Positions 32,818-42,056 of a stretch of 64,000 bases of DNA are shown in pieces. The stretch is from JAEUIZ01 sp046155605. GTDB lineage: Bacteria > Planctomycetota > Phycisphaerae > Phycisphaerales > UBA1924. Under the pieces are notes generated by a model. It was not told the DNA's origin, did not search any database, and saw nothing but the letters and a program-made list of their open reading frames with translations. Made by a program: the position numbers and the translations under genes. Where the stretch lies: assembly GCA_046155605.1 (NCBI GenBank), contig JBJXFQ010000054.1, positions 1 through 64,000 on the forward strand, in the 5' to 3' direction. Within the stretch, counting starts at the first letter, position 1. Each line of letters begins with the position of its first letter.

Positions 32818-35115
32818 ATGCACGACCCCGCTTCCAGTCGCCGAACGCCCCTCTCCGCACGCGGGGAGCCCAAGCAATGGCTCTTCGGTGCCTCCCTCGT
32901 TGTCGCGCTCGCCCTCATCGCCGGCCTCCTCGCCATCGTTCTCCTCCAGGGTGCCGCCACGTTCTGGCCAAGGCCGCTCGAACTCGCCACGCTCCGCGAC
33001 GGCACGCGGCTCCTCGGCATCCCCAAGATCACCGAGCCTTTCGCGCCCAACGCCGAGCAGCAGGCCCGCCTTGATGCTCTTCGCGCTGCCGGGCCTCTTC
33101 CGGACTTTGCCGCCGACGCCGACGGCCGTCCGCTCCGCCGGCTCTATCGCGTCGCCAATCGCGAACTGGGCCAAGACCCGTTCCGCTGGCTCCCGCTCTT
33201 TGACGCCGCTTCGCTGGAGCGTCCCCGTGACGCGCTGTTCATCGAGCGCCTCGGCTGGGGTCCGTGGATCGGCACGCCAGAGGCTCTTGTCGAAGTCGAG
33301 CGCGTCACCCCGGCCGCCGGTGATCCCGATCCGCCCGCCGACACTTCAACGCCCGCTGGCCGCGTGACTCACCGCCCCGACCCTGCCGCGCCCGCCGGCA
33401 CGCGCTCGTTCATGCGCACTCGGTTCCTCGCGGAAGGTGCCGACGCCGTCATCCCCGCGCTCGCCGAGGCGCTCCCCGGCCTCGCCCGCCGCCGCGCCGA
33501 GATCGAACGCATCAATCGTGTCGAAATCGGCCACATCAACGCAAAGACTGACCGCTGGCGGCTCCGGCTGCGCGAGGCGGAACTCGAGTATGCCGAGGCT
33601 ACGGCACGCCCGTCGGCGCGCCTCCCGTGGGATGCCTGGGCCGCGCTCGTGCTCATCGCGCTGGCCAGCACCGCCGCCACTGCATTTCGCCTGTTCCGTT
33701 CCTCGACCGGCCCGCCCGTCCGACGCCTCATACTCACCACCGCGATCTCCCTCTTCGCCGTCGCCGCCGTCTCCGCCTCAATCCTGGAGCGCCCGTGGGC
33801 CGCGCCCCGGGCTGATCGGGTCTCCCTCGACGCCTTCCGAGCCCGTGCCGCCGCCGCCCAGGCCTCGCTCCAGCAAGAGTTCGACGCCCTCCGTTCCCGA
33901 GTCGCGTCGCTCGAAGCCGACAACGCACGGCTTCGACTCCTCGTCCGCGATGTCACCACGAATCGTCTCGCCCCCACGCGCCAGAGCGAGCCCGACGAGC
34001 CCCTCATGGCCGCTCAGGTCGTCCGGGTCGTCCAGCCCAACGCCCTCTCGCTCTCCGGCCGCGCCGCCGTCTACTTCTCCCGTTGGCGCGAGTTCATCGC
34101 CGACGAGCCTCGCGAGGTCAACACCGAAGGCGGCGTCTTTCCGGTCATCGTCGGCACCGTGCTGATGACCCTCCTCCTCGCGGTCGCTGTCGTACCCCTC
34201 GGCGTCATCGCGGCGCTCTACCTCCGCGAGTACGCGCGCCAAGGCCCGCTCACCAGCGCCATTCGCATCGCTATCAACAACCTCGCCGGCGTCCCGAGCA
34301 TCGTCTATGGCGTCTTCGGCCTCGGCTTCTTCTGCTACTCCGTCGGTGGCTATGTTGACGCCGGACCCGCCGCGCCCGCCTCCCGCTCCGCCTGGTGGTT
34401 CATCGCCATCGTCACGATTCTTGTCCTCCTTGCGGGCGTCGCGCTCGCCGCCATTTCGAGGCCCGTCCCCGGCACGCTCCCACAATCCGGCCATCGCTGG
34501 GCTCGCCGCCTCGCCGTCCTCGCTTGGATCGCTGCCGCGTTCGGACTCGCCGCCCTTCTCACCACCACGCCCTACTTCCGCGGGCTCTTCCGCGCGAACC
34601 TCCCCAACCCCACCTTCGGTGGCCGTGGCCTCCTCTGGGCCTCACTCACCCTCGCCCTCATGACCCTTCCCGTCGTCATCGTCGCCACCGAAGAGGCCAT
34701 CGCCGCCGTCCCGCGTTCCGTCCGCGAGGGTTCCTACGGCTGCGGTGCCTCGAAATGGCAGACCATTCGCCGAATCGTCCTCCCCGGTGCCATGCCCGGA
34801 GTGCTCACCGGCATGATCCTCGCCATGACTCGCGGCGCGGGCGAGGTCGCGCCCCTCATGCTCGTCGGCGTCCTCAAGAGCGTCTCCCAGTTACCCGTGA
34901 GCCTCGAGTTTCCCTTCCTCCACCTCAACCGCAGTTTCATGCACCTCGGTTTCCATATCTTCGACCTAGGATTCCAGAGCCCTGATTCCGATGCCGCCCG
35001 ACCCCTCGTCTGGACCACCACGCTCCTCCTGATCACCGTGGTTGTCCTGCTCAATGTCACCGCCATCACGATCCGGGGCCGCCTCCGCGCTCGCTTGCGC
35101 GGCGGAGTCTTCTAG
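32818..35115 (+). CDS. pstA: Phosphate ABC permease PstA with large extracytoplasmic insert
   Basis: A 765-residue permease where about 300 is usual. Helix 1 is at about 22-45. A long region to about 440 contains extra helices near 280-320 and a coiled coil (residues about 350-390, LQQEFDALRSRVASLEADNARL). The PstA core then begins (VFPVIVGTVLMTLLLAVAVVPLGVIAALYL). The EAA loop EEAIAAVPRSVREGSYGCGASKWQ is well conserved. A short insert (YFRGLFRANLPNPTFGG) interrupts the core. The ATG at 32818 is two bases after the pstC stop; TTG at 32812 is an alternative. PstA pairs with PstC to form the channel. Confidence 0.9.
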   Translation: MHDPASSRRTPLSARGEPKQWLFGASLVVALALIAGLLAIVLLQGAATFWPRPLELATLRDGTRLLGIPKITEPFAPNAEQQARLDALRAAGPLPDFAADADGRPLRRLYRVANRELGQDPFRWLPLFDAASLERPRDALFIERLGWGPWIGTPEALVEVERVTPAAGDPDPPADTSTPAGRVTHRPDPAAPAGTRSFMRTRFLAEGADAVIPALAEALPGLARRRAEIERINRVEIGHINAKTDRWRLRLREAELEYAEATARPSARLPWDAWAALVLIALASTAATAFRLFRSSTGPPVRRLILTTAISLFAVAAVSASILERPWAAPRADRVSLDAFRARAAAAQASLQQEFDALRSRVASLEADNARLRLLVRDVTTNRLAPTRQSEPDEPLMAAQVVRVVQPNALSLSGRAAVYFSRWREFIADEPREVNTEGGVFPVIVGTVLMTLLLAVAVVPLGVIAALYLREYARQGPLTSAIRIAINNLAGVPSIVYGVFGLGFFCYSVGGYVDAGPAAPASRSAWWFIAIVTILVLLAGVALAAISRPVPGTLPQSGHRWARRLAVLAWIAAAFGLAALLTTTPYFRGLFRANLPNPTFGGRGLLWASLTLALMTLPVVIVATEEAIAAVPRSVREGSYGCGASKWQTIRRIVLPGAMPGVLTGMILAMTRGAGEVAPLMLVGVLKSVSQLPVSLEFPFLHLNRSFMHLGFHIFDLGFQSPDSDAARPLVWTTTLLLITVVVLLNVTAITIRGRLRARLRGGVF

Positions 35116-35117
35116 CG

Positions 35118-36017
35118 ATGCAGGCCCCGATGACCACGCTCCCACCCATCGATCCCGCCGCCCGCCCGCGACACGCCGCCTCTTCGCAGCGTGCCTCCAT
35201 CATCGACGCCATCCGCGCGAATCAGCCCTTCGAGCCCGCCGTCCACGACCAGATCGCACGTGAAGAGCACGTCCTCCACGCTGACCGCTTCTGCCTCTGG
35301 TATTCCAAGTCGCAAGCGCTCCACTCCATTTCCCTCCACGTCCCGCGAGGCAAGATCACCGCCCTCATCGGCCCCTCCGGTTGCGGCAAGTCCACCCTCC
35401 TCCGCTCCGTCAACCGTCTCAACGATCTCATCGACGGCGTCCGCGTCGAGGGTCGCCTCGTCCTCAACGGCCAGGACCTCTACGCCCCGGATGTCGATGT
35501 CATCGACCTCCGCAAACGCATGGGCATGGTCTTCCAGAAGCCCAACCCCTTCCCCATGTCCATCTTCGAGAACGTCGTCTATCCCCTCCGCGTCGATGGC
35601 GAGAACCGCCGCGCCGTACTCGAAGAAGCCTGCGAGCGCTCCCTCCGCGGCTCGGCCATCTGGGACGAGGTCAAGGACCGCCTCAAGCAATCCGCGCTCG
35701 GCCTCTCCGGCGGCCAGCAGCAACGCCTCTGCATCGCCCGCGCCATCGTCGCCGATCCCGAGGTACTGCTCTTGGACGAGCCCTGCTCCGCGCTCGACCC
35801 CATCGCCACGCTCCGCATCGAGGAACTCATCCACGAGATCAGTCAGCGCTACACCGTCCTCATCGTCACCCACAACATGCAGCAGGCCGCGCGACTCTCC
35901 GATTTCACCGCGTTCATGTACCTCGGCCGTCTCGTCGAGTTCGGCCCCACCGCCGAGATCTTCCAGCGACCGCACCTCGCCGAAACCGAGCAGTACGTCA
36001 CCGGGCGATTCGGCTGA
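35118..36017 (+). CDS. pstB: Phosphate ABC transporter ATPase PstB
   Basis: A 299-residue ATPase that powers phosphate import. Walker A is GPSGCGKST (85-93), the signature is LSGGQQQRLCIAR, and Walker B is VLLLDEPCSALDP. FQKPNPFPMSIFENV is the PstB-specific Q-loop region. It has about 45 extra N-terminal residues compared with E. coli PstB (257). It starts two bases after the pstA stop. No phoU, phoR or phoB follows; the next gene is an unrelated lipid kinase after 109 bp, so the operon probably ends here. Confidence 0.95.
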   Translation: MQAPMTTLPPIDPAARPRHAASSQRASIIDAIRANQPFEPAVHDQIAREEHVLHADRFCLWYSKSQALHSISLHVPRGKITALIGPSGCGKSTLLRSVNRLNDLIDGVRVEGRLVLNGQDLYAPDVDVIDLRKRMGMVFQKPNPFPMSIFENVVYPLRVDGENRRAVLEEACERSLRGSAIWDEVKDRLKQSALGLSGGQQQRLCIARAIVADPEVLLLDEPCSALDPIATLRIEELIHEISQRYTVLIVTHNMQQAARLSDFTAFMYLGRLVEFGPTAEIFQRPHLAETEQYVTGRFG

Positions 36018-36126
36018 TTCCCCTTCGTGCTTTTGTCGTGCCGCCGACTTCCCTTCGAACGCGGTGCGCTGGTCTGCTTGATTCCACCGTCTCCACCTCT
36101 CTTCATCTCTTCGTCCTTCCTCTCAT

Positions 36127-37026
36127 ATGCTCTCCCCCTTGAACGTCCTGATCCTCGCCAACACGCACTCCGGCCGCGGCAAAGCCATGGTCATCGCCAC
36201 CCGCCTCGCCCAGATCGCCGGCACGCGAGACCACCACGCCCGCGTCGAACCCTTCGGCAACGGACACGATCCCGCGCGTCTCGACGACGCTGCACGCTGG
36301 TGCGACGCCCTTGCCGTCTGTGGCGGCGACGGCTCCATCCATCACGCCGCCACGCTCGCGATCCGCCACGACAAGCCCATCTACCACATCCCCATGGGCA
36401 ACGAGAACCTATTCGCCCGCGAGTTCGGGATGACCAGTTCTCCGCAGGCCTTGCTCGCCGCCCTCGAAACCCGTCGCGAGCGACGCGCGGACATCGCGCA
36501 GGCCACGAACACCCCGGCGGGCGTCACCGCGGCGCACTTCCTACTCATGCTCAGCCTCGGCCCCGATTCTTCAGTCGTCGAGCGACTCCACCAGCGCCGT
36601 AACGGTCCCGTCGGCCACCTTGCCTATTTCGCACCGATTCTCGCCGAGGCGCGCCGGCCGAGTTTCCCTCGCCTCACCGTCGTCGCCGATGGCCGCGAAC
36701 TCGTCCGCGAGCAGCGAGGCTGGCTCATCGTCGCCAACTCGCGGCAATACGCGCTGCGGCTCGACCCCGCCGCGAGCGCCGACATCGCCGATGGCGTCCT
36801 CGACGTGGCCTTCATGCCCTCGACAACACTCTTCGCTGCCGTCGCGTGGGTCGTCCGCGCCAGACTTCGTCGCACGGCGGGCGCCACCTTCACACGATGC
36901 CGCCAACTCACCGTCAGCGCCGACGATGCTCCGATCCAAGTCGATGGCGAGTTTGCGGGCCGACTCTCCGGCACCCTCGAGATCGCCGTGCGCCCCGCAA
37001 GCCTGCGTGTGCTGCTGCCGCGCTGA
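36127..37026 (+). CDS. Diacylglycerol/sphingosine-type lipid kinase
   Basis: A 299-residue member of the DAGK catalytic family (YegS/LCB5/DgkB type) that phosphorylates a lipid hydroxyl using ATP. The N-terminal nucleotide fold has NVLILANTHSGRGKA and the hallmark VCGGDGS (64-70). HIPMGNENLFAREFGM replaces the usual P-x-GT-x-ND motif with Asn-Glu-Asn. The C-terminal beta domain ends VDGEFAGRLSGTLEIAVRP. No signal peptide is present, so it acts at the inner face of the membrane. The substrate cannot be read. It stands alone after pstB, with the minus-strand hutI convergent to it. Confidence 0.82.
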   Translation: MLSPLNVLILANTHSGRGKAMVIATRLAQIAGTRDHHARVEPFGNGHDPARLDDAARWCDALAVCGGDGSIHHAATLAIRHDKPIYHIPMGNENLFAREFGMTSSPQALLAALETRRERRADIAQATNTPAGVTAAHFLLMLSLGPDSSVVERLHQRRNGPVGHLAYFAPILAEARRPSFPRLTVVADGRELVREQRGWLIVANSRQYALRLDPAASADIADGVLDVAFMPSTTLFAAVAWVVRARLRRTAGATFTRCRQLTVSADDAPIQVDGEFAGRLSGTLEIAVRPASLRVLLPR

Positions 37027-37039
37027 TCGAATCCGGGCG

Positions 37040-38257
37040 TCACGCTCGAAGCACTTGACCGCCGAGCACCATCGCCGCGATCGGATTCGTCCCGAACTCA
37101 AACGCCAGCGCCCGCTCATCCCTGTGATTGAGCAATATCAGGTCCGCGCGCTGCCCGACGGCGATCTGGCCGCGATCCGTGAGGCCCAGCACATGCGCGG
37201 CATTCACCGTCGCAGCGCTCATCGCCTCTGCCGGCGAAATGCCACAGTGCCGGACCGCCAGCGCGATCGCCATCGGCATCGAGGGGCACGGTGCCGAGCC
37301 GGGGTTGAAGTTCGTCGCCAGCGCCAGGATGCCCCCGGCGTCCGCGAATCGCCGCACGCGCGCGAAACGGCCGTCAAGATGCGCCCCGCACACCGGCAGG
37401 ATCACGCCCGCTGTCGCCGATGCCGCGAGCAGGTCGAGATCGGCCTCCGCGGTAGCCTCCAGATGGTCCACGCTCCGCGCGCCGAGCCCGATCGCCTCAC
37501 GCAGCATTCCCAGGCTGTTGAACTGATCGGTGTGGACGCGGACGGCGTGCCCGAGCGCCGCCGCGCGCGACAGCAGCCGCGTCGTCTCGTCGACGCTCCA
37601 CGCGCCCGCCTCGCAGAACGCATCGACCGCGATGTCCGGAAACGCCGCGTGAACCGCCGGCAGCGTCTCCTCGATCGTTCGCTCAACAAAGCCCGTGCCG
37701 CCATCGCTCGCGTCTGTGTCCTTCGCGTGCCCGAGCAGCGCCGTCGGCACGACCGTCGGCAAGCCGGGCATCGCCCTCGCATCGTGAATCGCGCGGAGCA
37801 TCTTGAGTTCCGCATCGGCCGACAGCCCGTAGCCGCTCTTGACCTCGACCGTGCCCGACCCGAGCGCGAACATACCGCCCAGCCGCTCCGCGAGCCAGCG
37901 TGTCAGCGACTCGCGCGGAGCGGCGCGCACGGCCCGGACGGTGGACATGATCCCGCCGCCGGCGCGCAGAATGTCGAGGTACGACACCCCGCGGAGTTTC
38001 ATCGCCCACTCGTCGAGCCGATCGCCTGCCCAGCAGGCGTGTGTGTGGCAATCGACGAACGCGGGCAATAACACGCGGCCATCGGCGTCGATCTCGTGCT
38101 CGGCGGCGGACAGGCCTGCACCGATCGCGGTGATCCGGCCCGATGCCATCGCGACATCCGCGCCGTCGAGGACGCCGAGGTCGGCCAGCGCCGTGCCGCG
38201 CCGAGGCCGAACACCGGCGAGCGTCAGCACTCGCGCTCGGCGGATCACCAGCGTCAC
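37040..38257 (-). CDS. hutI: Imidazolonepropionase HutI
   Basis: A 405-residue amidohydrolase that opens 4-imidazolone-5-propionate to N-formimidoyl-glutamate, the third step of histidine breakdown. Metal-site and family motifs are clear: FVDCHTH (H71, H73), TVEVKSGYGL, DAFCEAGAWS, VHTDQFNSLG, SVDHLE and TNFNPGSAP-x-PSMP. Length is standard. It starts with GTG at 38257, overlapping the hutG stop as GTGA, so the pair is coupled. hutH and hutU are not in the window. Confidence 0.95.
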   Translation of the reverse strand: MTLVIRRARVLTLAGVRPRRGTALADLGVLDGADVAMASGRITAIGAGLSAAEHEIDADGRVLLPAFVDCHTHACWAGDRLDEWAMKLRGVSYLDILRAGGGIMSTVRAVRAAPRESLTRWLAERLGGMFALGSGTVEVKSGYGLSADAELKMLRAIHDARAMPGLPTVVPTALLGHAKDTDASDGGTGFVERTIEETLPAVHAAFPDIAVDAFCEAGAWSVDETTRLLSRAAALGHAVRVHTDQFNSLGMLREAIGLGARSVDHLEATAEADLDLLAASATAGVILPVCGAHLDGRFARVRRFADAGGILALATNFNPGSAPCPSMPMAIALAVRHCGISPAEAMSAATVNAAHVLGLTDRGQIAVGQRADLILLNHRDERALAFEFGTNPIAAMVLGGQVLRA

Positions 38258-39141
38258 CGCCGCTCTCCGAGGCCTCGCAGGAATGTCAGAAACAGATGAG
38301 CGGCGAGCCGCGCGGTCCTGCCGCCTGGATCGTGCGTCGGACAGAGTTCCATGATGTCGAAACAGCGGACGCCCGGTTCACGCGCGATCAGTCGGATGGC
38401 CTCCTCGGCCTCGCGCGGGGTCCAGCCGCAGGGGTTCATCGCGCTGACGCCCGGCGCGAACGCCGCGTCGATCACGTCAAGGTCGAAACTGACGAACAGA
38501 TCGCCCAACGGCAGGTGCCAGGCCTCGTTGCCCATCTCGTCGGCCAGACGACCGCCGTTGGCGCGAAACCAGGCCATGTGCTCGTGGGCGTTGACAAGCC
38601 GCTCGATGCCAAAGGCGCGGAGCGAGCGGATGCCGCAGTCTTCGACGAGTTTGCGGAAGGGCATGCCCGAGCCGACGGTGTCGCGGACGTCGAGATGCGC
38701 GTCGAAGTAAATCCCGGCGGTGATCCGGTGTCGCTGCATGACCCCGCGGACAAAGGGGAGCGTGAGATCGTGCCCGCCGCCGATGGCGATGGGCACGAGG
38801 TTGAGCGCGGCCAGCGCGGCAGCGGCTTCGGTGATCCGGCGATGGGTCTCGATGAGCGCAGACTCGTCATCGCCGGGTGCCGGCTCGATGTCGCCGGCGT
38901 CGAAGACCTGCGGCCATTGCCAGCCCTCGGGATGCGCGATGCCGTAGCGCGCGAGGGCGGCCCGAAAGGCGGACGGGCCGGCAGCGGCACCGGGTCGGCC
39001 GCGGTTGAGGCGCACGCCGAGATCGTCGGGCAGGCCCAGGAGCGCGGCACGACAGCCCTCCGGCGCGCGCCGGATCAGCGATGCGAAACGAGATTCGGAG
39101 ATGTCTGGGGGCCATTCCCCCGGCCTCGTGTGCGGGATCAC
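38254..39141 (-). CDS. hutG: Formimidoylglutamase HutG (arginase family)
   Basis: A 295-residue ureohydrolase that converts formimidoyl-glutamate to glutamate and formamide. The Mn-binding motifs of the family are IGGGHD, FDAHLDVRD and SFDLDVIDAA. Coupling to hutI supports HutG over arginase or agmatinase. The start is GTG at 39141 with a weak ribosome site. It is the first gene of the hutG-hutI pair on the minus strand. Confidence 0.9.
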   Translation of the reverse strand: MIPHTRPGEWPPDISESRFASLIRRAPEGCRAALLGLPDDLGVRLNRGRPGAAAGPSAFRAALARYGIAHPEGWQWPQVFDAGDIEPAPGDDESALIETHRRITEAAAALAALNLVPIAIGGGHDLTLPFVRGVMQRHRITAGIYFDAHLDVRDTVGSGMPFRKLVEDCGIRSLRAFGIERLVNAHEHMAWFRANGGRLADEMGNEAWHLPLGDLFVSFDLDVIDAAFAPGVSAMNPCGWTPREAEEAIRLIAREPGVRCFDIMELCPTHDPGGRTARLAAHLFLTFLRGLGERR

Positions 39142-39177
39142 TGCAACAGCCTAGCGTGGCGGGGCAGAAACAGCGAA

Positions 39178-40128
39178 TCAAACCGATTCGGCGAGCGAAA
39201 CCACCATCCCCACCGCTTCCTCCGCCGTTGGTCTGTGCGAGAGATCAATCGGCAGATAGACGCCTCGCTCATGGTCGCTGTTGAGGACGACGGCACACGG
39301 CGGGACGAGTTGGACGCCGTTCTCGGCTTTCTCGTGACCCAAAATGAACAGATTCACGCCCCAGCGTTCGACGAGGTCTTCGAGTTGCTCCGCGTCGTAG
39401 CCGCGGCCCCAGACCATCAGATGTGCCGCGCCCTGCCGTGGTTCGTAGTCGGCCTCGGTGAGGTCGCGCGAGAGGACGGACGCATCGAAGCGGCCCATGA
39501 GCGCTGTGCCGGGGATGGAATGGGCACACAAGATGTCGCCGCCGGGGCCGGAGACGCCGCAATCGGCACGGAGGGCGAGGGGCATGGAATAGATGAACTC
39601 GCCAATGGCGGCGCGGACCTCGGGCGCGCGGTCGGCGTAGGCGTAATCGAGGCCTTCGTCGAAGGCCTGAACGACGCGGACGCCGTCTTTGATGATGCCG
39701 GCACCCTTCACCTGCGAGAGTTCGTGGTTGGCCAGGAGGGTATGGACGAGTTCGGGATGATCGGCCTTGAGCGCGGCGACACGGGCGAGGGCGCGAAAGG
39801 AGAAGTCCATCCCGTTGAAGAGGCGGTCAGAGTGGATGATCTCGTGGAGCACGAGGTGGGAGGGGGAAGGGACGGAGGGACGAAGGGACGGGGAGACGGA
39901 GTGGGACGAAGCAGTCGAAGGCAAGGCGTCGCCATCGAGTCCGGCCGCCTTGACGAGCCGAGCGAGGTGGAGCGGGTTGTCGTGCAGGTCGCCCGTGGCG
40001 AGGAGGCGGCCCGGCGCGGTGATGAGGTCGATCGAGCCCTTGCGGCAAGACGCAGAGCGATTGGCGTCGGTGCCGCGGCGGAACGCGGCGATGACGGCAT
40101 CGGGGTCGTGGAGGTCGAGAGCGCGCAC
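39178..40128 (-). CDS. Calcineurin-like metallophosphoesterase
   Basis: A 316-residue cytoplasmic phosphoesterase. Metal-site motifs in order are TGDLHDNPLHL (about 45), LLANHEL (about 135), CAHSIPG and ILGHEKAENG, matching the GDxHG-GNHE-H-GH pattern with substitutions. Between the first and second blocks is a Ser/Pro/Arg-rich insert (about 72-90) encoded by purine-repeat DNA at 39853-39912. The start is GTG at 40128. It lies 36 bp upstream of hutG and could be co-transcribed. Substrate (protein, nucleotide or other phosphoester) is unknown. Confidence 0.75.
   Translation of the reverse strand: MRALDLHDPDAVIAAFRRGTDANRSASCRKGSIDLITAPGRLLATGDLHDNPLHLARLVKAAGLDGDALPSTASSHSVSPSLRPSVPSPSHLVLHEIIHSDRLFNGMDFSFRALARVAALKADHPELVHTLLANHELSQVKGAGIIKDGVRVVQAFDEGLDYAYADRAPEVRAAIGEFIYSMPLALRADCGVSGPGGDILCAHSIPGTALMGRFDASVLSRDLTEADYEPRQGAAHLMVWGRGYDAEQLEDLVERWGVNLFILGHEKAENGVQLVPPCAVVLNSDHERGVYLPIDLSHRPTAEEAVGMVVSLAESV
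39853..39912. repeat. Purine-rich near-repeat inside the phosphoesterase gene
   Basis: On the plus strand there are recurring GGGACGGA / GGGACGAA words. They encode a Pro-Ser-rich loop on the minus strand. This looks like a slippage-prone low-complexity insert in an otherwise conserved enzyme. Confidence 0.5.
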
Positions 40129-40199
40129 GGGCTGGTCCTGGTCACCGATGTGGCAGCAAGGGCTGGCGGTGTGTTATCGGCCCTTCCGTGCGGCAATCG

Positions 40200-41126
40200 T
40201 CACTTCGCCGCCTTGGGTGGCGGCGGAGGGTCTTCGTCGTTGATCCGGGTCGCACCGTTGGGGTTCTCGGCGGCGCGGGCACGGAGGATGCCGAGGATCA
40301 GATTCAGGCGATCCGTGACGACGGCCATCGATTCGGGGCGCTTCTCGGGATCGACCTCGACGCACTGCATGATGAGTTCGGCGAGGCGAGGGTGGATCCG
40401 CGGGTTGAGGTCGTTGACGGGCTTGGGCTTCTCGATGAGGTGGTCGTCGAGGGAGCCGACCAGCGCGTCGGTGCCGGCGAGTGCGGTGGGGATGTGCTTG
40501 CGCGTGAAGGTCCAATACATCGTCGCGCCGAGGTTGTAGATGTCGGTCTTGGGCGTGATCGCGCGGCGATGGACTTGCTCCGGCGCGATGTAGTCGGGCG
40601 TGCCTTGGATGCGCTCCTTGACCGTGCCGATCTTGCAGGACTGCCCGAGGTCGATGATCTTGGCCGTCTCGCCGGCGACCATGATGTTGTTGGGCTTCAT
40701 GTCGGCGTGGACGAAGCCGCGGTCGTGCATGTGCGCGAGCGCGGAGGCGACCTGGTGGAAGATGTCAACGGCCTTGGCGAAGGTTCGCGGCGGCTGGCGC
40801 TCCTCGCTGATGCCGTCGACGTATTCCATGACGAGGAAGAGTTCCTTGGTGGTGATGAGGTTGGTCTTTTTCTTGATCAGTTTGGTGATTTTGCGGATCG
40901 AGGGATGGTCGAGGGCGGAGGCGATGCGATACTCGGCCTCGGCCTGGTCGAGGAATCGCTGGTCCTTGGGCTCGTGCTTTTCGACGTGCTTGAGGGCCCA
41001 GATGTTCTTGGACTTGGGGTCCTGTACGAGGTAAATCGTGGACGCGGCACCCTGGCCGACCTCTTTGAGGACGCGAAACCCCTCGACGCTGTCTCCGACG
41101 TTCTTCTTCTCCACCGGATCGATCAT
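40200..41126 (-). CDS. Soluble Ser/Thr protein kinase
   Basis: A 308-residue Hanks-type kinase without a membrane segment or sensor domain. Motifs are the Gly loop VGQGAASTIYLV (23-34), ATP-binding K46 in WALKHV, catalytic loop HADMKPNN (H140, D142), IDLG in place of DFG (D158) and TPDYIAPEQ. The catalytic Arg of HRD is replaced by Ala, so it belongs to the non-RD class, in which activation-loop phosphorylation is often not needed. The start at 41126 is chosen because the conserved domain begins there; upstream in-frame TTG starts add an unlikely extension. The C-terminus is Pro/Lys-rich. Confidence 0.85.
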   Translation of the reverse strand: MIDPVEKKNVGDSVEGFRVLKEVGQGAASTIYLVQDPKSKNIWALKHVEKHEPKDQRFLDQAEAEYRIASALDHPSIRKITKLIKKKTNLITTKELFLVMEYVDGISEERQPPRTFAKAVDIFHQVASALAHMHDRGFVHADMKPNNIMVAGETAKIIDLGQSCKIGTVKERIQGTPDYIAPEQVHRRAITPKTDIYNLGATMYWTFTRKHIPTALAGTDALVGSLDDHLIEKPKPVNDLNPRIHPRLAELIMQCVEVDPEKRPESMAVVTDRLNLILGILRARAAENPNGATRINDEDPPPPPKAAK

Positions 41127-41390
41127 CCTGCGCCCTGGGCGCGAATCCGTGCTTTGAGGCTGCGACCAAACTCTCGGCACCAGAGCGGCACCCCGAGGGG
41201 ACGGATCGTAGCCGCGAACTGAAGCCTCGCCATGTACACCCTTGAACCAAGCGCCGAGCATGAACACACCTCCCAATGCCCCGCGCAGGGGCAATAGTAG
41301 AGGCGTAAACGGCGCGGCGGACGGACGCGGAATCGGTCCGAAACCGTCAACGGATCAAGTCTGCGGCTGTTCGGGTGGTCGCTTCGGCGA

Positions 41391-42056
41391 TTACCGGGCT
41401 CGGATGAGTTGGTCACGGAACGCCGCGGCGGGGAAGAACCGACCCGGGTCGTTCGTGTTGGCGACATCGGAGTGGCGGTAGATGCGGTCGCGGGGGATGG
41501 CGCAGCGCTGGGCGAGTTCATCGACGAGTTGTGCAAGGCGCCGAATCTGCTCATCGGTGAAGGGGCGGCGGTTGCCGTCGCCCACGAGGCAGATGCCGAT
41601 GGAGTTGCGATTGAGCCAGTCGCCCTGAGGCCCGGCGGCATGGGCACCCGGGAGTTGGTCGAGCCAGCGGAAGCCGACGTGGACCTCCCCGTCGTCCAGG
41701 CCGTTGCCGTTCCCGATGACAAAGTGGTACCCGAGGCCGTCGAGGCTGGAGGCGCGGTGCTGGGCGTCGATCGAGGCCGGAGTACCGAAGACGGATGCGG
41801 AATGATGGATGACGATCGCCTGCCACTTGGTGGGCTGGAAGGGAGCGCGGGTGCTGAAGATGGATTCGACGGTCGAAGGACCCGCGGCCGAGACCAGCGC
41901 GGGAAGCGCGATGCCGTCGAGGCGCGGGGCCGGTCCGCCTTGGAGCGCCCAGAAGAGACCGCCCACGGCGGTCATGCAGCCGAACAGCGATCCCCAGACG
42001 GCGCGGACGCGCTTGGGATTTGGAGGCGGCTTGGAGCGTGAGCGGGTTCGTGACAT
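41391..42056 (-). CDS. N-acetylmuramoyl-L-alanine amidase-like protein
   Basis: A 221-residue protein of the Amidase_2 / peptidoglycan-recognition fold that would cleave the glycan-peptide bond of murein. A basic N-terminus and one membrane helix or signal anchor (about 18-40, WGSLFGCMTAVGGLFWAL) precede the domain. Zinc-site blocks are IVIHHSA, YHFVIGNGNG and YRHSDVANTNDPGRFFP, with NSIGICLVGD between. An active amidase fits a planctomycete that retains some peptidoglycan. It lies between the kinase gene and a small lipoprotein gene on the same strand. Confidence 0.85.
   Translation of the reverse strand: MSRTRSRSKPPPNPKRVRAVWGSLFGCMTAVGGLFWALQGGPAPRLDGIALPALVSAAGPSTVESIFSTRAPFQPTKWQAIVIHHSASVFGTPASIDAQHRASSLDGLGYHFVIGNGNGLDDGEVHVGFRWLDQLPGAHAAGPQGDWLNRNSIGICLVGDGNRRPFTDEQIRRLAQLVDELAQRCAIPRDRIYRHSDVANTNDPGRFFPAAAFRDQLIRAR

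Noticed and set aside
38143..40539. 798-codon plus-strand frame across hutI, hutG and the phosphoesterase
   Set aside because: It spans three well-supported minus-strand genes and their junctions and has no family motif.
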